A stretch of DNA of 5,839 bases from Sphingobacterium sp. UBA1575 (GTDB lineage: Bacteria > Bacteroidota > Bacteroidia > Sphingobacteriales > Sphingobacteriaceae). The stretch covers positions 68,872 to 74,710 of the forward strand of contig DCOH01000015.1 of the NCBI GenBank assembly GCA_002322865.1. The letters run 5' to 3'. Made by a program: the position numbers and the translations under genes. Shown in pieces: positions 1 through 5,839 of the stretch. The notes under the pieces were generated by a model. It saw only the letters and a list, made by a program, of their open reading frames with translations. It did not search any database and was not told where the DNA came from. Every line of letters begins with the position of its first letter. Position 1 is the first letter of the stretch.

Positions 1-8
1 ATCGAAAG

Positions 9-51
9 ATTGCTTCGTTCCTCGCAATGACGTAGATCCTCGCAATGACGT
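9..51. repeat. REP-like dispersed repeat with a tandem 15-base unit
   Basis: The unit TCCTCGCAATGACGT occurs at 19-33 and again, identical, at 37-51, separated by AGA (period 18). The first copy is preceded by ATTGCTTCGT, so ATTGC (9-13) and GCAAT (24-28) can pair around a 10-base loop. The minus-strand reading, CGTCATTGCGAGGAACGAAG followed by CAAT, resembles a short intergenic repeat I recall from many bacterial genomes, including Bacteroidota. That resemblance is from memory, not a search. The second copy lacks the ATTGCTTCG half, so it looks like a truncated duplicate. The element lies directly downstream of the stop codon of the minus-strand gene ending at 57, as expected for an intergenic REP-like sequence. 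The 5-bp stem is too weak to call a terminator. The element may continue beyond the left edge. Confidence 0.6.
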
Positions 52-56
52 TCAAA

Positions 57-515
57 TCAAAACCGAATTCTCGCTTCTATAAACTTTCCTTCTTCCTCCA
101 AAGACTCAAAAACCAATTTCATTTCCTTTGCTTTTTTCATCGCTGCACTCAATGGAGAGAACTTAACCGTTATACCCACAGGAATATCCTGCTTCAATAA
201 ATAATTCAAATAATTCTGTCTTTGGGAAAGCAGCACCAACACCCTGCCCATCTTCACACTATGCAACATATGCGACTTCCCTTCTCCATCAACCAACGTG
301 CTAGCAAATACATTCAACCTGAAATCCCTCGGATCCTTTTCATAGGAAATTACAAATAGATCCACCTGCAAGGTATCCCCATTAACCACTTTAGATTTCA
401 GATCAAACTGTATATCATCCACGATATTCACCGTCGTATCCTCCTGCGCAAAAACCAACCCAGGAACACAAAACAGAAAACCCAACAGGGCAAGTATCAT
501 TAATTTTTTCATCAT
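57..515 (-). CDS. Small exported protein of unknown function
   Basis: This 152-residue protein is not one I recognise. It opens with a typical Sec signal peptide: MMKK, a hydrophobic core at about residues 6-22, and a likely signal peptidase I site after VFA (A23, Q24 next). C16 sits inside the hydrophobic core without a lipobox, so a lipoprotein is unlikely. The mature part (about 129 residues) alternates short hydrophobic and charged stretches, with a final FIEARIRF strand. This suggests a small beta-rich periplasmic or surface domain, which is inference only. Two adjacent ATGs (515 and 512) can start it. The first lies 6 bases after the DUF4293 stop, so the two genes are almost certainly co-transcribed and perhaps translationally coupled. 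No clear Shine-Dalgarno sequence is present. The stop TGA is followed within 6 bases by the edge repeat. The signal peptide and operon position support a real gene. Confidence 0.82.
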   Translation of the reverse strand: MMKKLMILALLGFLFCVPGLVFAQEDTTVNIVDDIQFDLKSKVVNGDTLQVDLFVISYEKDPRDFRLNVFASTLVDGEGKSHMLHSVKMGRVLVLLSQRQNYLNYLLKQDIPVGITVKFSPLSAAMKKAKEMKLVFESLEEEGKFIEARIRF

Positions 516-521
516 AAAGTC

Positions 522-995
522 TTAACGTAATCGATCGGCTGATTTGATGAGCTTCTCATCATTACGGATCCCACGAATAGCAAAACTCAAAAACAGGATC
601 GAGATCGGCAAAATAAAATACCCCACTCCAATATTGCTCACTTTGATATCTTCGTTATTCATATCCCAGATTCCGCTCGCGGAGAACCACATCCCAACTG
701 CCAATAAACAGACTAAGATTACCTGCAATAGGATCAACTTCAACTGAAGCTTTCTGTCTTTGAAAAGAAAGATTATTAGGATGGGAATCAAGGCAAGTAC
801 CACAGTAGCAATCGTTAATAAAAGAAAACTGGACTCTTTGGTCTCCACATTGTTTAAGGAAGAGAAAACTCCCGTTACATAGATGCTTTTTCCAAGCCCA
901 ACAGGGTTACTGTACATCAAATAAGGAAATAAGAATAATCCGAAAAGACTGATCCCTGATAGTAACAACCAGATCGATTGTATGCGCTGTATCAT
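522..995 (-). CDS. DUF4293 family four-helix membrane protein
   Basis: This 157-residue integral membrane protein starts MIQRIQSIWLLLSGI, the characteristic N-terminus of the DUF4293 family found in Bacteroidota. Four hydrophobic segments are visible at about residues 8-26, 56-78, 85-104 and 123-141. A polar stretch separates the first two and a short positive loop (KDRKLQLK) separates the second and third. The C-terminal tail is charged (RGIRNDEKLIKSADRLR), and positive-inside reasoning puts it in the cytoplasm. The length is full for the family. No enzymatic motif is seen, and the family has no established function that I know of. The ATG at 995 follows an A/T-rich leader with no Shine-Dalgarno sequence, which is normal for this phylum. 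A TAnnTTTG element 20 bases upstream could give it its own promoter. The exported-protein gene follows after 6 bases. Confidence 0.9.
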   Translation of the reverse strand: MIQRIQSIWLLLSGISLFGLFLFPYLMYSNPVGLGKSIYVTGVFSSLNNVETKESSFLLLTIATVVLALIPILIIFLFKDRKLQLKLILLQVILVCLLAVGMWFSASGIWDMNNEDIKVSNIGVGYFILPISILFLSFAIRGIRNDEKLIKSADRLR

Positions 996-1015
996 AGTAT
1001 TTTATTGTTTATCCA

Positions 1016-1023
1016 CAAATATA
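1016..1023 (-). promoter_or_regulatory. Candidate Bacteroidota -7 element for the DUF4293 operon
   Basis: On the minus strand the sequence TATATTTG is an exact match to the Bacteroidota -7 consensus TAnnTTTG, ending 20 bases before the DUF4293 ATG. It sits in the 39-base gap after the kinase stop codon. I find no TTG at the usual 17-23 base spacing for the -33 box, so only half of the promoter is supported. Such A/T-rich matches can arise by chance. Read-through from the kinase gene is the alternative. Confidence 0.45.
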
Positions 1024-1034
1024 ATACAAACAAC

Positions 1035-2996
1035 TTAATTTGCCTTTGGTTTCCCAGAATGTTTAAACGGCAGTTCAATGTTGATGGTTGTTCCTTTCCC
1101 CGGTTGGGATTGAACATCCATGGTGCCATGTAGGTAATTGATCCGGGTTTTCACATTCTTCAATCCGGATCCTTCGTTTTCCTTTTTTTCCAACACATCT
1201 ACATCAAATCCAGCACCATCATCTTCCACTGTGATCAGGATCGCATGTTCTTCCAAACTGCATTGCACAAGGATATGTTGAGGATGGGCATGCTTCAGCG
1301 AATTGTTCAGCAATTCTTGAACTATCCGATAGATATGGGTCTGTTTGTCGTGAGAGAGGCTGTTCAATTCGCCGTAAAACTGCAGTTCTATCTGGGTTTT
1401 GCTGTTCTGCAGGCTTTTGCATAGGTCTTCCAGGGAAACCTGCAATCCAAAACGCCGTAGGGCTTCGGGCATGAGGTTCAAAGATATCCTACGCATCTCG
1501 GTAATGGCAAAGTCCATCTCGTTCAACATCGCATTCACCTTTTCTTCCTGCTTGGATTTGTCCACATCCAGCATTTTATATTTTATGGAGGCTAAAACCG
1601 ACCCTAGACCGTCGTGAAGATCGCGGGACAAACGATTTCTTTCCTTTTCTTCCCCCTGCAACATTGCATCCAGAGCCAATAGACGCCTGTTCTTCTGCTG
1701 GCTCTTGGATAGGAAATACAGAATGATCAATATGATCATCAGGATGAGGCCGGCAATGATCCAAGTGTTTCGTATAACCAGATCCGACTTTTCCTTATCC
1801 GCCTTCAGCCCATTGATTTCCTTTTCCTTTTCCAGGGTTTTGTATTTTACTTCATAATCCAGGATGGACTCCCGGATTTTACGTTCGAATAAGGTATCCC
1901 GTAGTTCAATGTATTTTTTGGACCATTCAAAAGCATTTTTATGTTCGCCTAGCTTTTCATAAATCATGTAATATCGGACAGCCATATTCACACTGTCCTG
2001 AAAAAACTGGAAGTCCCTGCCTTCATAGGCCTTTTCACTTAACTGCAGGGAATTTAAGGCGGCTTTATAGTCACCTTGATCATATTGGATCAGGCTCAAT
2101 TGAAAATATAAAGAAGAAATCTCCCTGATATCAGTCAATTTCTCGGATTTAAAGGCCGAAATGGCTTTTTTCATTGCCGTTACGGCCGAATCATATTGTT
2201 TGGAAAATCTAAAATATACCGCTTGGTTATAGTAATAATTGCTGATGGGAATTTCTCCAGCATTGGCTTTGACAAATTTTTCATACTTCGCGAGCGTACT
2301 TTTCGCTTCTTTTAACAATCCCGATGAACATTGGGAAAGGATCAGCATTTTATAGGACTCTTCCAAAATCCAAACATCATAATTCCCCTTCTCCATATGT
2401 TGAATGGCCAACAGGAGGTATTTATTGGCATTGCTGTATTGGATATTGTTCCAAAAGTTTAAACCGATTTTGTAATAGACATTTCCGATGAGGACTTCAT
2501 CTTTCGCCTTTAGACTGGCCGGAAGTGCTTCCTTCATCAGTACGTCCATCATTTCAAGTTGTTTATCCTGCCATTGATAAATCGTAGCCATATTGCTCAA
2601 GCTTTTGGCCCGGTAATAATACGCCAAGGGATCTTGAAATTGTTGAAGGGCCTTTTCCGCCTCCCGAAATATACGAAGACCATTTACATGGTCGTAATCC
2701 ATATAGAAAGCGCCTTCATAGACTTTACCGATCGCCAACCATAGGTCCGAATTTTTACTGAGTTGCAGCCCTTGTTCTAGATAGGCCTTTGATTGGCTGG
2801 AATCTGAATAGGAATAAAAAAAAGAAAGTTCATAAACTGTTTTGGCCTTCTTCAGGGGATCCTTTTGTAGGCTATAATCCTTTTTTAAACTGTCGATTTC
2901 CTTTTGGTATGGAATCAGATCTCCCTGGATGGCGAGCACATCCAAACCCATCAATAGGCACATGATTAGAAAAAGACCGATTTTTTTCAAAGGCAT
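1035..2996 (-). CDS. TPR-containing sensor histidine kinase (HisKA_3 / NarL-type)
   Basis: This 653-residue membrane sensor kinase has an N-terminal signal sequence (residues 4-22, after MPLKK) and a periplasmic alpha-helical region of about residues 45-370. That region holds several TPR-like repeats, clearest near 168-201, 251-284, 292-325 and 332-365. A charged coiled coil (about 375-405) leads to one transmembrane helix (411-429). The cytoplasmic part carries the HisKA_3 dimerisation and phosphoacceptor box RNRLSRDLHDGLGSVLASIK, with H461 as the predicted phosphorylated histidine. The HATPase domain has an N-box ELLNNSLKHA (561-570), a G1 box DDGAGFD (592-598), a G2 box GSGLKNVKTR (609-618) and a G3 box GKGTTINIELP (633-643). 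All catalytic motifs are intact. Kinases of this class usually phosphorylate a LuxR/NarL-type response regulator, but none lies beside it here. The stimulus is unknown; TPRs suggest a protein or peptide signal. The start is fixed by the signal peptide. A terminator lies just upstream. Confidence 0.95.
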   Translation of the reverse strand: MPLKKIGLFLIMCLLMGLDVLAIQGDLIPYQKEIDSLKKDYSLQKDPLKKAKTVYELSFFYSYSDSSQSKAYLEQGLQLSKNSDLWLAIGKVYEGAFYMDYDHVNGLRIFREAEKALQQFQDPLAYYYRAKSLSNMATIYQWQDKQLEMMDVLMKEALPASLKAKDEVLIGNVYYKIGLNFWNNIQYSNANKYLLLAIQHMEKGNYDVWILEESYKMLILSQCSSGLLKEAKSTLAKYEKFVKANAGEIPISNYYYNQAVYFRFSKQYDSAVTAMKKAISAFKSEKLTDIREISSLYFQLSLIQYDQGDYKAALNSLQLSEKAYEGRDFQFFQDSVNMAVRYYMIYEKLGEHKNAFEWSKKYIELRDTLFERKIRESILDYEVKYKTLEKEKEINGLKADKEKSDLVIRNTWIIAGLILMIILIILYFLSKSQQKNRRLLALDAMLQGEEKERNRLSRDLHDGLGSVLASIKYKMLDVDKSKQEEKVNAMLNEMDFAITEMRRISLNLMPEALRRFGLQVSLEDLCKSLQNSKTQIELQFYGELNSLSHDKQTHIYRIVQELLNNSLKHAHPQHILVQCSLEEHAILITVEDDGAGFDVDVLEKKENEGSGLKNVKTRINYLHGTMDVQSQPGKGTTINIELPFKHSGKPKAN

Positions 2997-3000
2997 CGTA

Positions 3001-3029
3001 TAAAAAATGGGCAGTGAATATCACTGCCC
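3001..3029 (-). terminator. Rho-independent terminator after the secreted-protein gene, abutting the kinase start
   Basis: On the minus strand a perfect 9-bp stem (GGGCAGTGA pairing with TCACTGCCC, arms 3029-3021 and 3017-3009) encloses a 3-base loop (TAT, 3020-3018). It is followed by A and then six T residues (3007-3002). This is a canonical intrinsic terminator 25 bases after the stop codon at 3055. The plus-strand reading lacks a T-tract, so it acts for leftward transcription. Its U-tract ends only 5 bases before the kinase ATG at 2996, which makes an attenuator or leaky-terminator role possible. Confidence 0.88.
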
Positions 3030-3054
3030 TCGCATGATTTGTTATAAAGATAAA

Positions 3055-3501
3055 CTATTTACAAATAATTGAAATACTATTTTCTTCCATTGCCTGCACG
3101 GATTCATCCGTGATCTTAGGCGATTTCTTCTTGAGCAATTCAAAAAGTTCATCGCTTTCCCCATTGTAGATCACCTGTAGGGTTGAAACCGATGAATTGA
3201 ATTTCATCTTCACTTCGCCCACTTTTTTGTCGGTCTCCAAACCTGTCGACAGGCTTTTCAGATCCGCCAATTTGATCCCCTGGATCTGGATTTCAAAATT
3301 ACTTCCTTTAGGTTCCTTCTTACCAATCAGGTTGTTGATTTTCCCACCAATACGACCTGCCTTTTCCGAAGAGCTTCCTACTTTATTGGCTGTATTTTCC
3401 GCTTTGTTCAAGGCACGATCAATCTTGTCCAATAACCCTTGTGCTTTTACCATCCCCGACAATCCCATCATCAAGGATAACATTAAAATAATTTTTTTCA
3501 T
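3055..3501 (-). CDS. Small secreted or periplasmic protein of unknown function
   Basis: This 148-residue protein is not one I recognise. MKK is followed by a Met/Leu-rich hydrophobic core and a likely signal peptidase I site after VKA (A20, Q21 next). The mature N-terminal part (about 22-62) is a lysine-, alanine- and glycine-rich stretch (LLDKIDRALNKAENTANKVG and onward) predicted to form amphipathic helices. The remaining part (about 68-148) looks like a small alpha/beta domain ending in a beta strand, SISIICK. There is one cysteine, C147, next to the C-terminus. The gene stands alone between the divergent truA promoter region and its own terminator, so it is probably monocistronic. The ATG at 3501 follows an A/T-rich leader without a Shine-Dalgarno sequence. 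A direct role with the adjacent kinase is possible but unproven. A reading frame on the opposite strand (3197-3511) overlaps it and is judged a shadow. Confidence 0.85.
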   Translation of the reverse strand: MKKIILMLSLMMGLSGMVKAQGLLDKIDRALNKAENTANKVGSSSEKAGRIGGKINNLIGKKEPKGSNFEIQIQGIKLADLKSLSTGLETDKKVGEVKMKFNSSVSTLQVIYNGESDELFELLKKKSPKITDESVQAMEENSISIICK

Positions 3502-3615
3502 TTTTAATTAGTGTGAATTGTGATAGGATAAAATTAAGGGTAAAGATTCGCAGGCGAAATACCCGGATTTCAGTCAAAAAATGTAATGGTTTTCAGTTAC
3601 AAAACCGAATTTCCG

Positions 3616-3623
3616 TACCTTTG
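3616..3623 (+). promoter_or_regulatory. Bacteroidota -7 element for truA and the ABC exporter
   Basis: TACCTTTG, followed by C, is an exact match to the Bacteroidota consensus TAnnTTTG(C). It lies 13 bases before the truA ATG at 3637. The -33 region is weak: TTC at 3592-3594, 21 bases upstream, replaces the usual TTG. Transcription would begin at about 3628-3630, giving a very short leader. This places the longer in-frame ATG at 3586 upstream of the transcript, so the element also supports the shorter truA start. Confidence 0.65.
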
Positions 3624-3636
3624 CCAGGTGGAAAAC

Positions 3637-4389
3637 ATGCAGCAGAGATATTTCATCGAGATTTCATACAATGGAACGGCCTATCATGGGTGGCAGGTCC
3701 AAGAAAATGCCGTTTCCGTTCAGCAGAAGCTCAATGAAGCATTGGCGATCCTTCTTCGTCAGCCCATTGAAACGATAGGTGCCGGCCGGACAGACACCGG
3801 CGTTCATGCCAAACAATTGTTCGTCCACTTTGACAGCGATGCGGAAACCCTCCAAAAACCAGAACGCTTTGTTCATTCCCTGAATGCGTTACTCCCATTT
3901 GATATTGCCGTAAAACGGTTGATAGCCGTAAATGCGGATGCACATGCACGTTTTGACGCCACGGAAAGAAGCTATGAATACCATATCCATTTTTCCAAAG
4001 ACCCTTTTCGGCATCAGTTCTCCTGGGCATTAAGGGATCAACCTGATGTGGAAAAGATGAACCTGGCCGCAAAAGATCTACTGGGGAAACAAGATTTTTC
4101 CTGTTTCAGCAAGTCGAATACCCAGGTATTCACGAACAACTGCGATATTAAAGAAGCGCTATGGGTATGGGAAGGCGATCACTTGGTGTTCCATATCACC
4201 GCCGATAGGTTTCTAAGGAATATGGTGCGTGCCATAGTGGGCACCTTGATGGAAATTGGGCTGGGGAAAAAACCTGTATCTTATGTAAAAGAAGTTATAG
4301 CCAGTAAAGACCGCTCAAAAGCGGGAACATCTGTGCCAGCTTGTGGTTTATATTTAACAAAAGTTTTGTATCCTTACATTGGAAATTAG
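3637..4389 (+). CDS. truA: tRNA pseudouridine(38-40) synthase TruA
   Basis: This 250-residue enzyme isomerises uridines 38-40 in the anticodon stem-loop of many tRNAs to pseudouridine, in the cytoplasm. The N-terminal strand RYFIEISYNGTAYHGWQ (4-20) is typical of the family. The active-site motif GAGRTDTGVHA (48-58) supplies the catalytic aspartate D53. The family motif ARFDATERSYEYHI (104-117) contains the conserved active-site tyrosine Y113. The C-terminal domain shows FLRNMVRAIVGTLMEIG (192-208). Length and motifs are complete. I chose the ATG at 3637 because it places the conserved strand at residue 4, is preceded by AGGTGG 5 bases upstream, and lies after the -7 element. An in-frame ATG at 3586 adds 17 residues unlike the family, and an in-frame GTG at 3628 would add three. 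The ABC exporter gene follows after 6 bases, suggesting an operon. Confidence 0.97.
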   Translation: MQQRYFIEISYNGTAYHGWQVQENAVSVQQKLNEALAILLRQPIETIGAGRTDTGVHAKQLFVHFDSDAETLQKPERFVHSLNALLPFDIAVKRLIAVNADAHARFDATERSYEYHIHFSKDPFRHQFSWALRDQPDVEKMNLAAKDLLGKQDFSCFSKSNTQVFTNNCDIKEALWVWEGDHLVFHITADRFLRNMVRAIVGTLMEIGLGKKPVSYVKEVIASKDRSKAGTSVPACGLYLTKVLYPYIGN

Positions 4390-4395
4390 TTTAGC

Positions 4396-5839
4396 TTGGA
4401 AAAGGAAAAAATAGCGGGCAACGCATACGATAGTAAGCTTTTAGGACGACTGGCCAAATATATCCGCCCTTATAAGGGGATATTTTGGATTTCGGTGGTA
4501 TTGACCATTCTCTTGGCGGCGGTAGCTCCCGCATTACCCCTATTGGTGGAATATACCCTGGATCAATACATCCTTTCTGGGAAATCAGAAGGATTGACCT
4601 GGATGTTGATGGTGATGTTTGCCTTATTATTGGCACAGACCATTATCCGGTATTTCCATACCTTAATGACCAATACGCTTGGGCAATCTGTGATCCGGGA
4701 CATCCGGATACAGGTCTTCAACCATATCACGAACCTTCGTTTAAAATATTTTGATAACACTCCGATTGGGCGACTGATTACGAGGACCATTTCCGATTTG
4801 GAAACCATTGCGAACATCTTCTCGGAAGGGTTGATCCAGATCATTGGCGACCTGTTACAGCTGGTGGTGATCTTGGGTGTGATGTTCTACACCGATTGGA
4901 GGCTTACTTTGGTCGTGCTGGTTCCTATGCCGTTGATGATCGCGGCGACCTACATTTTCAAAGAGGCCATGAAATCAGCTTTTCAAAGTGTTCGTTTATG
5001 GGTCTCCAACCTCAACACCTTCCTGCAGGAGCATATCTCCGGGATGAGTGTGATTCAATATTTCGCACGTGAAGATCAGGAAATGCGGAAGTTCAAGGAA
5101 ATCAATGCGGAACATCGGAATGCGCACATCCGTGCCAATTGGTACTTCTCGATCTTTTTCCCGGTATTGGAGATTATTGTGGCCATTGCTACCGGTTTAT
5201 TGGTTTGGTATGGTTCTAAACAGATCCTCGCGGATGTGATCTCCCCTGGTGTGGTGGTCGCTTTTATCATGTACATCAACATGATCTTTAGGCCAATCCG
5301 AGAATTGATCGACAAGTTCAACACGCTTCAGATGGGTATGGTTTCGGCAGAACGAATTTTTGATGTGCTGGATACGGATGAATTTACACCGAATAAAGGA
5401 ACCTATAAACCGGAACATATCAAAGGTGAGATCACCTTTAAGAATGTGTGGTTTGCCTATAATGAGGAGAAATGGGTTTTAAAGGACGTGAGCTTCCATG
5501 TAAATGCCGGGGAGACCTTGGCATTGGTTGGGGCGACTGGTGCCGGCAAATCGTCTGTAATCAACATCTTGAGTAGATTCTATGAGATCCAGAAGGGCGA
5601 GATTCTGTTAGATGGGGTTGATATTCGGGAATATGAATTGCATTACTTGCGACAGACCATTTCTACGGTGTTGCAGGATGTTTTTCTTTTTTCGGATACG
5701 GTATTGAATAATATCAGCCTGCATAATCCAAAGATCAGTTATGAATCTATTGTGGATGCGGCAAAAAAAGTGGGTGCTTATGATTTTATCATGAGATTGC
5801 CTGGCAATTTTGATTACCATGTACAGGAAAGGGGTTCTC
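4396..5839 (+). CDS. MsbA-like ABC exporter (fused membrane and ATPase domains), partial at the right edge
   Basis: An open frame without stops runs from just after truA to the window end (481 residues visible). It encodes a half-transporter of the MsbA/MdlB-type exporter class, which acts as a dimer in the inner membrane to export lipids, drugs or peptides. The substrate cannot be told from sequence. The membrane domain has six helices at about residues 29-51, 68-86, 145-165, 170-187, 254-272 and 284-304. The ATPase domain begins near 345, with an A-loop tyrosine Y355, Walker A GATGAGKSS (379-387; K385) and Q-loop Q427 in LQDVFLF. The window ends at QERGS, just before the signature LSGGQ-type motif, so Walker B and the H-loop are not visible. 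No ATG occurs before residue 70, which lies beyond helix 1. The start is therefore most likely TTG at 4396, 6 bases after the truA stop and in the same frame. Co-transcription with truA is likely. Confidence 0.95.
   Translation, partial: MEKEKIAGNAYDSKLLGRLAKYIRPYKGIFWISVVLTILLAAVAPALPLLVEYTLDQYILSGKSEGLTWMLMVMFALLLAQTIIRYFHTLMTNTLGQSVIRDIRIQVFNHITNLRLKYFDNTPIGRLITRTISDLETIANIFSEGLIQIIGDLLQLVVILGVMFYTDWRLTLVVLVPMPLMIAATYIFKEAMKSAFQSVRLWVSNLNTFLQEHISGMSVIQYFAREDQEMRKFKEINAEHRNAHIRANWYFSIFFPVLEIIVAIATGLLVWYGSKQILADVISPGVVVAFIMYINMIFRPIRELIDKFNTLQMGMVSAERIFDVLDTDEFTPNKGTYKPEHIKGEITFKNVWFAYNEEKWVLKDVSFHVNAGETLALVGATGAGKSSVINILSRFYEIQKGEILLDGVDIREYELHYLRQTISTVLQDVFLFSDTVLNNISLHNPKISYESIVDAAKKVGAYDFIMRLPGNFDYHVQERGS

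Noticed and set aside
19..51. Direct repeats as the edge of a CRISPR array
   Set aside because: The unit is only 15 bases with a 3-base spacer, far too short for repeat-spacer structure, and there are no cas genes nearby.
3045..3052. TATCTTTA on the minus strand as a kinase promoter -7 box
   Set aside because: The last base departs from TAnnTTTG and no -33 element lies at suitable spacing. It is mentioned only as a weak possibility under the terminator finding.
3197..3511. 104-codon plus-strand reading frame opposite the secreted-protein gene
   Set aside because: It is an antisense shadow of a gene with a convincing signal peptide and terminator. Its own product has no coherent domain or context.
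3547..3558. Inverted repeat TTCGC-AG-GCGAA in the divergent spacer as an operator or terminator
   Set aside because: A 5-bp stem with a 2-base gap and no T-tract is easily found by chance, and no regulator in the window points to it.
3568..3604. Imperfect direct repeat TTTCAGTCAAAA / TTTCAGTTACAAAA upstream of truA
   Set aside because: The copies start 23 bases apart, but the match needs a 2-base insertion and is A/T-rich. It is not strong enough to call a binding site without comparison to relatives.
3586..3636. N-terminal extension of TruA by 17 residues
   Set aside because: It lies mostly upstream of the predicted transcription start and does not resemble TruA N-termini. The ATG at 3637 fits the family and has AGGTGG 5 bases upstream.
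3731..4072. 113-codon minus-strand reading frame inside truA
   Set aside because: It lies wholly inside an unambiguous enzyme gene on the other strand, with low-complexity His/Arg/Pro-rich translation typical of a shadow frame.

Overview
This window looks like ordinary chromosome from a member of the Bacteroidota, most likely a Sphingobacteriaceae relative such as Sphingobacterium or Pedobacter. The reasons are a DUF4293-type membrane protein starting MIQRIQS, two TAnnTTTG-type -7 promoter elements, A-rich start regions mostly lacking a Shine-Dalgarno sequence, and a TPR-containing sensor kinase of a kind common in this phylum. The genus is a guess from style and not a database result.

Layout, left to right. 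Positions 1-56 hold a short repeated element (a 15-base direct repeat in a REP-like context) beside the left edge. Positions 57-3501 carry four genes, all on the minus strand and therefore transcribed right to left. In transcription order they are a small secreted protein of unknown function (3055-3501), a Rho-independent terminator (3001-3029), a TPR sensor histidine kinase (1035-2996), a DUF4293 four-helix membrane protein (522-995) and another small exported protein (57-515). A 135-base divergent spacer (3502-3636) follows. On the plus strand come truA (3637-4389) and, 6 bases after its stop, an MsbA-like ABC exporter that starts at a TTG (4396) and runs off the right edge just before its signature motif.

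How the genes fit together. truA and the ABC exporter form a tight two-gene operon driven by a good TACCTTTG promoter. DUF4293 and the left-most exported protein form another operon, with a TATATTTG element just upstream. The histidine kinase has no response regulator next to it here. Its start codon lies only five bases beyond the U-tract of a textbook terminator that ends the upstream secreted-protein gene. No base in the kinase gene suggests it is broken, so it is probably transcribed by read-through or from a promoter whose leader contains the hairpin.

I see no mobile element, CRISPR array, RNA gene or obvious novel multi-gene system. The points most worth a second look are the terminator/kinase arrangement, the kinase without a visible partner next to an uncharacterised secreted protein, the edge repeat, and the non-ATG start of the exporter.
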